Assembly: GCA_002421005.1 (NCBI GenBank) | Contig: DIJC01000014.1 | Coordinates: 6,782-70,781 of the forward strand | From: Enterobacteriaceae bacterium UBA5654 | Lineage (GTDB): Bacteria; Pseudomonadota; Gammaproteobacteria; Enterobacterales; Enterobacteriaceae | Length of the DNA stretch: 64,000 nt | Reading direction: 5' to 3' | Part shown: positions 24,657-31,239 of the stretch, piece by piece | How the letters are laid out: every line of letters starts with the position of its first letter | Position numbering within the stretch: the stretch's first letter is position 1 | The notes under the pieces: model-generated | Databases searched by the model: none | Seen by the model: only the letters and a program-made list of their open reading frames with translations | What the model was told of the DNA's origin: nothing | Program-made: the position numbers and the translations under genes

Positions 24657-24974
24657 GTTAAACTCCAGCGTTTACATTCTTTTATGTAGGGAACGATCGG
24701 ACGTAATAGTTTTAATCGGACATAAAACAACGCATTAGCATTCATGAGGCGAATAATGCCTTTGCTGAAATCATTATTAGCGGGAAATACATTCTCCATA
24801 AGAGAGCGCCATCACATCGCAGAATTACAGTCATTGCGTACATATATTCAGCAAGAAATGACATAAAATGGAGCGGTATTGTCGGACAATTTGCGCGGGT
24901 TATAGCAGGATTGTCTATATCGCCAGCCTGCTTATCCTTGTCCCGGACGCACGCGGCATCCGGGACACGTCGGC
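24657..24974 (-). promoter_or_regulatory. araFGH control region
   Basis: These 318 bases separate araF from the DJ-1 gene. On the minus strand two TA(T/C)GTCCG repeats, 19 bases apart, lie within 24695-24729 and resemble AraC half-sites, which contain TGTCCA/TGGACA. Spacing is not the usual 21, so the assignment is tentative. A TGTGATGGCG half-palindrome near 24810 may be part of a CRP site. Confidence 0.4.
24939..24967 (-). terminator. stem-loop after the DJ-1 family gene
   Basis: A 9-bp stem (TGTCCCGGA and complement) with an 11-base loop lies 7 bases beyond the stop of the 24975-25532 gene. It lacks a U-tract and resembles an enterobacterial repeat palindrome. It may define the transcript 3' end. 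Confidence 0.4.
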
Positions 24975-25532
24975 TTACCAGCGATAATCAATATGATCGG
25001 CGTGATCGCGCACCGGTTTTTCATCGTCCAGCAGGCGGGCTGCCACGGTCAGAGCGAAGTCAAAAACCAGTCCCAGCCCTTTGCCGCTGATCAGGTTGCC
25101 ATCTTCCACCACGGCGGCATCAACATATTCACCATCCCGCACCCTCTGCCAGAGATCGCCTGAGCAGACGTAGCGACGGCCTTTCAGCAAGCCATTGCCG
25201 CCCAGCACGCGCGCGGCGGCAGAGCAAATCGGACAAATAAATTTCCCGGCGTTATCGTGGGCGGTGATAAAACGCACCACCTCCTGGCTGGCCGCGAGGT
25301 TCACACTGCCCTGCGGTCCCCCCGGCAACACGATGGCGTCGTAAAGGTCATCAGCACGTTCAGTCAGGGTCGCGTCCGCCACCATCGGGATATCATGGTA
25401 GCTGACCACCGCCCGTGATTCGGCACAGGCCAGGGTGTCGACCTCAATGTTGAGGCGACGCAAAATATCGATAGTGACAATTGCTTCTGATTCTTCAAAA
25501 CCGGGGGCCAGCAGTACGGCAACTTTCTTCAT
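24975..25532 (-). CDS. DJ-1/PfpI family protein
   Basis: This is a 185-residue class I glutamine-amidotransferase-like protein of the DJ-1/ThiJ/PfpI superfamily. It begins KKVAVLLAPGFEESEA, with the conserved Glu of the site at 14-16, and has IVLPGGPQGSVNL. The nucleophile region FICPICSAAARVL places Cys103 at the elbow, where many members have AICAAP. Members act as chaperones, glyoxalase/deglycase-like enzymes or amidases, so no reaction is assigned. It is a single gene ending before the ara promoter. It is not YajL or YhbO by sequence as far as I can judge. Confidence 0.75.
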   Translation of the reverse strand: MKKVAVLLAPGFEESEAIVTIDILRRLNIEVDTLACAESRAVVSYHDIPMVADATLTERADDLYDAIVLPGGPQGSVNLAASQEVVRFITAHDNAGKFICPICSAAARVLGGNGLLKGRRYVCSGDLWQRVRDGEYVDAAVVEDGNLISGKGLGLVFDFALTVAARLLDDEKPVRDHADHIDYRW

Positions 25533-26079
25533 CAGTCACGTCCTTACGTTCATCGGTGAATGTTTTAAGCGCTCATCAGACGTACCCGCGCAGGCGCGCT
25601 GAAGACGATGATGGCAAATGAGTAAATATGATCTGGCTCAATTTTTAATGAATTTTATGGCGGTAAAAAATAGCAACCGCGTTGCCCGTTATCAGCGCCA
25701 TTAATAGCAGCAGATCGCATTTCCGCCTGCCATCCTACGCTTTATGAAACCTCATTTCAACTTGAATGAAATATTGTTTTCTCTATATATATCATCGTAT
25801 TAAAGATTTACGAATGACATTTTTTTGTGATGAATCATACTGCTACATAACTTGTAACCAGTTGTAAAAGCGAAGGTTTAAGGCTTTCCTTAAAGCCGGA
25901 AGGGTTTTATCCTGCGCAGGAATTTACGGAAAAGTAACGCCCGATCACATACAGCTACAGCACAGTTTAACTATTCTGTATTCAGTATCGGCGACACATG
26001 AATAACGCACGTTTTATCGTTTTCATGAATTATGCGCTTTTGCAGAAATCGTCTCCCAAGGTAATAAGGATATATTGGT
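25533..26079. promoter_or_regulatory. 547-base intergenic region between divergent DJ-1 gene and ftnB
   Basis: This non-coding region is AT-rich in its middle (25740-25830). It must contain both divergent promoters. A small hairpin (GGCTTT CCTT AAAGCC) is seen near 25882-25897. A 63-codon frame at 25998 overlaps the ftnB start and has no support. I recognise no known RNA or operator. Confidence 0.4.
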
Positions 26080-26583
26080 ATGACTACTTCAGGAATGGTT
26101 CAAAAACTCAACGCCCAAATGAACCTGGAATTCAACGCCTCGAATCGTTATCTGCGTTTAAGCGAATGGTGCGCCAGACGCAGACTTAACGGCACCGCGA
26201 TTTTTCTGCGTTCCCAGGCGCAAATCAACATTACCCAGATGATGCGGATGTTTGATTTTATGAAAAATGCCGGAGGTAATCCGGTGGTAGAGAGGGCCTT
26301 ACCCATTGAGGAGCCGTGTGCCACGCTTGAAGATCTCTTTTCCCAGACGATGCAGGATTATCACCGACGCACGGAAACGCTGACGAAGCTCACGGAGGAA
26401 GCGCGCGAGTTGCAGGATGAAACGACGCTGGCCTTTCTGACCCAGATGAAATCGGACCGCGAGGAGCACGGTCTGCTGCTGCAAACCATTCTTGAAGAGG
26501 TGCGCAGCGCCGATCAGTCAGGGCTGGGCATGGAGCAAACCGATCGTCATTTATTAAACGTCGTTAATTTCCGTAAGCATTAA
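26080..26583 (+). CDS. ftnB: ferritin-like protein FtnB
   Basis: This is a 167-residue ferritin-family four-helix protein, the length of E. coli FtnB, sharing FNASNRYLRLSEWC, NGTAIFLRSQAQINITQMMRMF and DGLLLQTILDEVRSA-type segments. Several di-iron ligands of true ferritins are replaced (for example HAQEE of FtnA is QAQIN here), as in FtnB, which assists iron-sulfur repair rather than bulk storage. GTAATAAGGATA precedes the ATG. Confidence 0.9.
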   Translation: MTTSGMVQKLNAQMNLEFNASNRYLRLSEWCARRRLNGTAIFLRSQAQINITQMMRMFDFMKNAGGNPVVERALPIEEPCATLEDLFSQTMQDYHRRTETLTKLTEEARELQDETTLAFLTQMKSDREEHGLLLQTILEEVRSADQSGLGMEQTDRHLLNVVNFRKH

Positions 26584-26596
26584 TCCCCCTCCTTTC

Positions 26597-26625
26597 GCCT
26601 TCCCGGTGAGTTCAGCCGGGAAGGC
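26597..26625 (+). terminator. terminator after ftnB
   Basis: A perfect 10-bp stem (GCCTTCCCGG and complement) with a 9-base loop lies 13 bases past the ftnB stop. The following ATCTACC is only weakly U-rich. Confidence 0.6.
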
Positions 26626-26674
26626 ATCTACCGTGTCGTCCACTTTTCTCTCTCACTGCGCCGTTGCCCCATCA

Positions 26675-26725
26675 ATAAAATGTTAACAGAATGTATATAA
26701 GACGATGTTTTTATTAACATTTTAT
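26675..26725. promoter_or_regulatory. 12-bp inverted repeat upstream of the Dcu-type gene
   Basis: ATAAAATGTTAA at 26675-26686 is exactly complementary to TTAACATTTTAT at 26714-26725, with 27 bases between. It lies 80-130 bases before the transporter start in an AT-rich region, so it is a plausible operator. No matching regulator is encoded next to it. Confidence 0.45.
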
Positions 26726-26804
26726 AAATTAGATCTACCTCTCATTGAGTAGCCTTACAAAATGCAATGATTCAGTAATCTTATGTTTTTGCAAAAGGTG
26801 CTTT

Positions 26805-28148
26805 ATGATAACCCTTGAGTTTGTGGTCATTATTCTCTGTCTGTTGGTGGGTACGCGGTTTGGCGGCATGGGGCTGGGGTTAATCAGCGGCATCGGGCTG
26901 TTCATTCTGACGTTTATTTTCGGGCTGGAGCCGGGCAAACCGCCGGTAGACGTGATGCTGACCATCCTCGCAGTGATCGGCTGTGCCGCCACGCTGCAAA
27001 CGGCTGGCGGGCTTAACGTGATGATGCAGTTTGCCGAGCGCCTGCTGCGTAAACATCCGCAGCACATTACCCTGCTGGCCCCGTTTACCACCTGGTCCCT
27101 CACCTTTCTGTGCGGCACCGGGCACGTGGTTTACACCATGTTTCCAATTATCGCCGATATCGCGCTGAAAAAAGGCATCCGTCCTGAGCGTCCGATGGCG
27201 GTGGCGTCGATTGCCTCACAAATGGCGATCACCGCCTCGCCGGTGTCGGTAGCGGTGGTTTCGCTGGTGTCGATTATCGGCGCGAATCACGGCGTGGGTC
27301 AGGCGTGGGGGATTCTGGAAATTCTCGCCGTCTCAGTACCGGCGTCGCTGTTCGGCGTGGCGATTGCCGCCCTGTGGAGCCTGCGTCGCGGCAAGGATTT
27401 AGCCGATGATGAAGAGTTCCAGCAGAAGCTGAAAGATCCCAAACAGCGTGAGTTTATTTACGGTAGCAGTGAAACCCTGATGGATCAGCGTTTTCCGAAG
27501 TACGCCTACTGGTCAACGTGGATTTTCTTCGCCGGGATTCTGGTAGTGGTACTGCTGGGGGCGATCCCTGAACTGCGTCCCTCTTTTGAGTTAAAAGGGA
27601 AACTGACGCCGCTGTCGATGAACCTGACGATTCAGATGATGATGCTGATTGCCGGGGCGATCATCCTGATGGTGTGCAAGGTCAGTGCCACGACGATTTC
27701 CAACGGCGCGGTATTCAAGGCCGGGATGGTGGCGATTTTCTCTGTCTTCGGCGTGGCGTGGATGAGCGACACCTTCTTTCAGGCGCACCTTACCGAACTG
27801 AAAATGGCGCTGGAAGGGGTGGTGAAAACCCATCCGTGGACCTACGCCATCGTGCTGTTTCTGGTTTCCAAACTGGTGAACAGCCAGGCGGCCGCGCTGA
27901 CCGCCGTCGCGCCGATGGGGTTGATACTGGGCGTGGAGCCGAAAATGCTGGTGGCGTTTTTCCCGGCTTCATATGGGTATTTCGTGCTGCCAACCTACCC
28001 GAGCGATCTGGCCTGTATCGGTTTTGACCGCTCCGGCACCACCCGCATTGGCAAATTCATTATTAACCACAGCTTTATTCTGCCGGGATTAATCGGCGTG
28101 AGCTGCGCCTGCGCCGCCAGCTATCTGCTGGTTCAAACCTTCTTTTGA
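26805..28148 (+). CDS. DcuA/DcuB-family anaerobic C4-dicarboxylate transporter
   Basis: This is a 447-residue inner-membrane carrier with about ten to twelve hydrophobic segments. It shows the family signatures GLEPGKPPVDVMLTILAV, LCGTGHVVYTMFPIIADIA, IRPERPMAVASIASQMAI and the C-terminal FDRSGTTRIGKFIINHSFILPGLIG, as in E. coli DcuB (446). Such carriers exchange fumarate or aspartate for succinate in anaerobic growth. It is neither clearly DcuA nor DcuB and is likely a third paralogue. AAAGGTGC precedes the chosen ATG; an ATG 20 codons upstream lacks a site. It stands alone, with no aspartase or fumarase neighbour. Confidence 0.85.
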   Translation: MITLEFVVIILCLLVGTRFGGMGLGLISGIGLFILTFIFGLEPGKPPVDVMLTILAVIGCAATLQTAGGLNVMMQFAERLLRKHPQHITLLAPFTTWSLTFLCGTGHVVYTMFPIIADIALKKGIRPERPMAVASIASQMAITASPVSVAVVSLVSIIGANHGVGQAWGILEILAVSVPASLFGVAIAALWSLRRGKDLADDEEFQQKLKDPKQREFIYGSSETLMDQRFPKYAYWSTWIFFAGILVVVLLGAIPELRPSFELKGKLTPLSMNLTIQMMMLIAGAIILMVCKVSATTISNGAVFKAGMVAIFSVFGVAWMSDTFFQAHLTELKMALEGVVKTHPWTYAIVLFLVSKLVNSQAAALTAVAPMGLILGVEPKMLVAFFPASYGYFVLPTYPSDLACIGFDRSGTTRIGKFIINHSFILPGLIGVSCACAASYLLVQTFF

Positions 28149-28161
28149 TGTCCTTCACCAT

Positions 28162-28185
28162 CCGGCCCGGCGCTTGCCGGGTCGG
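28162..28185. terminator. terminator between convergent Dcu gene and yecJ
   Basis: A 10-bp stem CCGGCCCGGC/GCCGGGTCGG (one G-U) with a GCTT loop occupies almost the whole 39-base space between the two convergent stops. Neither side has a strong U-tract, so bidirectional use is inferred. Confidence 0.6.
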
Positions 28186-28187
28186 GC

Positions 28188-28439
28188 TTAATGCGTTTCT
28201 TCCTGCGGCGTAAACTTCATTTCAATCAGCGCAATCGCTTTCTGAATGCCGCGCAGGGTGACCGGGTCAGCCGCCGCCGGGTGAGAGGTAAAGTCAATCG
28301 CGCGAAGCTGCGCTGACATTTTATCGCGCACTTCGGCAGGCGCGATAATATCAATCACATCAAGAAGTTGTTTGATCACCAGCTGGCAGGCGACGATATC
28401 GGAGACCAGTTCCTGGTCGGCACTGAGAGTATTGGACAT
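28188..28439 (-). CDS. yecJ: DUF2766 protein YecJ
   Basis: This is an 83-residue cytoplasmic protein almost identical to E. coli YecJ ([24 protein letters not shown] ... HPAAADPVT ... [10 protein letters not shown]). Function is unknown. The start is the ATG after CAGGAGCGCAAC; the open frame runs 47 codons further upstream but that part contains the azuC terminator and is not coding. Confidence 0.88.
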   Translation of the reverse strand: MSNTLSADQELVSDIVACQLVIKQLLDVIDIIAPAEVRDKMSAQLRAIDFTSHPAAADPVTLRGIQKAIALIEMKFTPQEETH

Positions 28440-28498
28440 GTTGCGCTCCTGATTAAAGGGGCGTAATAGTACCTCATGCGTTGCCAAATGGCAGGCAT

Positions 28499-28527
28499 AA
28501 AAAAACCTGCCGCAGCAGGTTTTTTTA
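28499..28527 (-). terminator. rho-independent terminator of azuC transcript
   Basis: AAAAAACCTGC-CGCA-GCAGGTTTTTT forms a hairpin extended by A:U pairs, with a U-run on either strand. It abuts the azuC stop and ends the small transcript before yecJ. Confidence 0.88.
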
Positions 28528-28611
28528 TCAGAACATAGCGCCAGGCGGTACGTCTTTGAAGGTTTTGCAGTAGTTTTCAAACATGCTTTTCAGGATTTTG
28601 CGGAATTTCAT
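28528..28611 (-). CDS. azuC: small amphipathic protein AzuC (dual-function AzuCR RNA)
   Basis: This 27-codon gene reads [20 protein letters not shown], then VPPGAMF. It differs from E. coli AzuC at only a few positions ([28 protein letters not shown]). GGAG lies eight bases before the ATG. In E. coli the same RNA encodes AzuC, a membrane-associated protein that binds glycerol-3-phosphate dehydrogenase GlpD, and also acts as a base-pairing RNA. The hairpin at 28499-28527 directly follows the stop, so the transcript is about 120-150 bases. The promoter region contains CRP-like palindromes. Confidence 0.88.
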   Translation of the reverse strand: MKFRKILKSMFENYCKTFKDVPPGAMF

Positions 28612-28661
28612 CGTTGTGCTCCAGATTTGTTATGCAGGTGTTACTGTCTACAGCTCTATAA

Positions 28662-28707
28662 TATGACCTGCGTCACAAAAATCAACCACAACGTGATAAA
28701 AATCACA
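28662..28707. promoter_or_regulatory. two CRP-like palindromes between azuC and the MFS gene
   Basis: TATGA-CCTGCG-TCACA (28662-28677) and CGTGA-TAAAAA-TCACA (28692-28707) each match 9 of 10 bases of the CRP core TGTGA-N6-TCACA and are 30 bases apart centre to centre. They lie 50-95 bases before azuC and 105-150 before the MFS gene on the other strand, so they could serve either. Confidence 0.6.
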
Positions 28708-28753
28708 TAAATTTTACACGTATTGGTAAAACATTAAACAAAAGTTATGCGAA

Positions 28754-28793
28754 ATCCGCAGCTTATCCCGGGCAGGCTGCGGATATTTTTTTC
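28754..28793 (+). terminator. intrinsic terminator/attenuator directly before the MFS gene
   Basis: ATCCGCAGC pairs perfectly with GCTGCGGAT across a 13-base loop and is followed by ATTTTTTT on the plus strand. It ends about 20 bases before the MFS start, and no plus-strand gene lies upstream of it for 600 bases. It could be a leader attenuator for the MFS gene or the end of a short non-coding RNA. Confidence 0.65.
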
Positions 28794-28812
28794 TTTACTA
28801 TGGCAAGCGTAA

Positions 28813-30243
28813 ATGAGTGAGAGCATTTCGAAGAAGGAGGCGCGCGGGCTGTCACCCGCCGCATTGCTGGTTGCAGGCGCGTTCTTTATGGAGTTTCTCG
28901 ACGGGACGGTGATCGCCACCGCTCTGCCGGATATGGGAAAAACCTTTGGCGTGGAGGCGGTGGATCTTAACATCGGTATCAGCGCCTATTTGATCACCCT
29001 CGCCGTGCTGATCCCCGCCAGCGGCTGGATTGCCGACCGCTTCGGCGCGCGCCGGGTGTTTACTCTCGCCCTCGCCATTTTCACCCTCGCCTCGGTGCTT
29101 TGTGGGCTGGCGACCAGCGTCGAGACCTTTGTAACGATGCGTATTTTCCAGGGCATGGGCGGTGCGCTGATGGTGCCGGTCGGGCGGCTGGCGGTATTGC
29201 GCACCACGCCGAAGCATAAGCTGATCTCCGCCATCGCCACCCTCACCTGGCCCGCGCTGGTTGCGCCGATCATCGGCCCGCCGCTGGGGGGCTTCATCAC
29301 CAGCTACGCCGACTGGCGCTGGATCTTCTTTATTAACCTGCCGATTGGGCTGATTGCAATCCTGCTTTCGCTGCGCATTATCCCGGATATTCGCGAGCCG
29401 GAGCGACGGCCCTTTGACCTGACGGGTTTTCTCGCCACCGCCGTTGCGATGGTCAGTCTGGTTTGTGCCATGGAAGCGCTGGGCGGCGAAAGGGTGCAGA
29501 GCGGACTGACGCTGACGCTGGCGCTGCTGGTGGTCGGCGGGCTGACCCTGTTCTACGCCCTGCGCCATTTTCGCCGTGCGCGCTGGCCGATGATCCGCCT
29601 TGATGCGCTGGCAGTTCCCACCTTTCGCGTGACGATGTACGGCGGTTCGCTGTTTCGTTCGTCTATCAGCTCCGTGCCTTTTCTGCTGCCGCTGCTGTTT
29701 CAGGTGGGCTTTGGCATGGACCCCTTTCACGCCGGTTCGCTGGTGCTGGCGGTTTTTGTCGGCAACCTGACGATCAAACCGGCCACCACGCCGCTGATCC
29801 GCTGGCTGGGCTTTCGTCGCCTGCTGTTAATTAACGGGGCGCTGAACGTGCTGGCGCTGCTGGCCTGCGCCCTGCTGACGCCGCAAACGCCGGTGTGGGT
29901 GACGCTGCTGATCCTTTATCTGGGCGGCGTATTTCGCTCGGTGCAGTTTACGGGGATCAGCACGCTGGCCTTTGCCGATGTGCCATCGAGCCAGATGAGC
30001 TATGCAAATACGCTGTTCAGCACCGCTACACAGCTGGCGATTGGTCTGGGGATCACTCTGGGCGCGATTGGCATTCGCATCGGGGAAAAAGTCAGCGACT
30101 GGCTGGCGTTATCCGCCATTCCCGGCGTCAGCTTTCGGCTGGCGTTTGTGTTTATCGCGCTGATTTGTCTGGTGGGGATGTTTGATACTTTCCGGCTGAC
30201 CCGAGAGGCGGGCAGTTCGGTATCACAAAAAAAGGGTAGCTAG
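28813..30243 (+). CDS. MFS transporter, DHA2 drug:proton antiporter type (MdtD-like)
   Basis: This is a 476-residue integral membrane protein with about 13-14 hydrophobic helices. Motif A-like GWIADRFGARRVF follows helix 2, FFMEFLDGTVIATALP is the DHA2 helix-1 signature, and RIFQGMGGALMVPVGR and GPPLGGFITSYADWRWIFFINLPIG match the EmrB/MdtD group. An efflux role is likely but the substrate is unknown. No membrane-fusion partner or regulator is adjacent. The ribosome site is weak (GGCAAGCG), and an intrinsic terminator stands just upstream. Confidence 0.85.
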   Translation: MSESISKKEARGLSPAALLVAGAFFMEFLDGTVIATALPDMGKTFGVEAVDLNIGISAYLITLAVLIPASGWIADRFGARRVFTLALAIFTLASVLCGLATSVETFVTMRIFQGMGGALMVPVGRLAVLRTTPKHKLISAIATLTWPALVAPIIGPPLGGFITSYADWRWIFFINLPIGLIAILLSLRIIPDIREPERRPFDLTGFLATAVAMVSLVCAMEALGGERVQSGLTLTLALLVVGGLTLFYALRHFRRARWPMIRLDALAVPTFRVTMYGGSLFRSSISSVPFLLPLLFQVGFGMDPFHAGSLVLAVFVGNLTIKPATTPLIRWLGFRRLLLINGALNVLALLACALLTPQTPVWVTLLILYLGGVFRSVQFTGISTLAFADVPSSQMSYANTLFSTATQLAIGLGITLGAIGIRIGEKVSDWLALSAIPGVSFRLAFVFIALICLVGMFDTFRLTREAGSSVSQKKGS

Positions 30244-30253
30244 CGCGCCGGTT

Positions 30254-30278
30254 CACCCTCTTCCATAGGGAGAGGGTG
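30254..30278. repeat. short GC-rich palindrome after the MFS gene
   Basis: CACCCTCT and AGAGGGTG flank a 9-base loop, 10 bases past the MFS stop. The core resembles the CCCTCTCCC/GGGAGAGGG palindrome at the window's left end, so this is probably one copy of a dispersed repeat and may serve as a 3' end. Confidence 0.45.
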
Positions 30279-30353
30279 TGGTCAGTGCCTCAGTTGAGGT
30301 TATGTACTAACCGCCCTGCTATCACGCTGGCACTACCCTTCCGTCAAAATTAA

Positions 30354-30992
30354 TCAGCCGAGAATTTCGCGCACAAACGCTTCAATCTCTTTATTCTGGC
30401 TGTTTTCAAAAAAGCACTTCTGGAAGCGCTCGCCGGAAATGGCGGTTTTCACCAGTTCCGGGTCAATGGCGCGCAGGGTATCAAGATAATTCTCTTTCAC
30501 CACGGCGGCTTTCACCTGGTTCAGAATGCCCGCGTTACGTACCTGCGGCTCTTTACGCTCTGGCGGATAGCCTTCGCCGGTACGCCCGGTAAAGGCTTTT
30601 TCAAAGATAAAGCGCACGTTCAGTTCCGCGCCCCAGCCGAAGCCTTTGGCGAAAGGCAGCGCCAGCGCGTTACCGTTGTTGATCTGGGCGAACAGGAAAG
30701 CGTCGGCCGGATCGATACAGTAACCGCAGATCACCCCCGGATGGATGTTGAGCGACATCAGCGCGCCCTGCCCGGTCCCGCAGCCCGTTACCACGAAATC
30801 GACCGCTTTTGAGTTCAGCAAAATGCTGGCCATAATTCCCAGGTGGATATACGTGAGATGATGATCGTTTTCATCGCTCATGCCGACGTTATAGACCGGG
30901 AAATCTTTTTCCCCTGCGACGGCGTTTAATTCTTTGAGGATGATGGCATTTTTTGCGGCCTGGCTGTTTTCCATCATCAGTGCAATTTTCAT
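30354..30992 (-). CDS. RpiB/LacA/LacB family sugar-phosphate isomerase-like protein
   Basis: This is a 212-residue cytoplasmic protein. The segment VDFVVTGCGTGQGALMSLNIHPGVICGY carries the Cys-Gly-Thr-Gly phosphate-loop and catalytic Cys typical of the RpiB/LacAB isomerases. HLTYIHLGIMASILLNS and NNGNALALPFAKGFGWGAEL are further family segments. It is longer than RpiB (about 149) by a C-terminal extension of roughly 60 residues. The substrate is unknown. It stands alone, divergent from the HD-GYP gene, with an inverted repeat in the shared upstream region. Confidence 0.72.
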   Translation of the reverse strand: MKIALMMENSQAAKNAIILKELNAVAGEKDFPVYNVGMSDENDHHLTYIHLGIMASILLNSKAVDFVVTGCGTGQGALMSLNIHPGVICGYCIDPADAFLFAQINNGNALALPFAKGFGWGAELNVRFIFEKAFTGRTGEGYPPERKEPQVRNAGILNQVKAAVVKENYLDTLRAIDPELVKTAISGERFQKCFFENSQNKEIEAFVREILG

Positions 30993-31029
30993 TCTTTACT
31001 CTCCTGCTGGCTTCGTGGCGTGTTCCACG

Positions 31030-31063
31030 GTGAAGTAAACATGGCTAAACCTTACTACTTCAC
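31030..31063. promoter_or_regulatory. inverted repeat between divergent isomerase and HD-GYP genes
   Basis: GTGAAGTA (31030-31037) is complementary to TACTTCAC (31056-31063) with 18 bases between, 38 bases upstream of the isomerase ATG. It is a plausible operator; no cognate regulator is adjacent. Confidence 0.4.
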
Positions 31064-31239
31064 AAACACACTTTCAAATTTAGTGAAAAATGGTTTTAAA
31101 AATAACAGCGCGGCTCACATTTTTGTCGTTTTGCGCGGCGAATCATTTTCCTGACATATTAAAAAGAAATTTCTATTCGCCGCGTGACGGGTTGGTTAGA
31201 CTGAAATTAAACAAAACGATAACAACAGGAATTTCTCAA

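Noticed and set aside
28852..29730. Open frame of about 290 codons opposite the MFS gene
   Set aside because: Gln/Arg/His-rich shadow of a membrane-protein gene, with no start signal.
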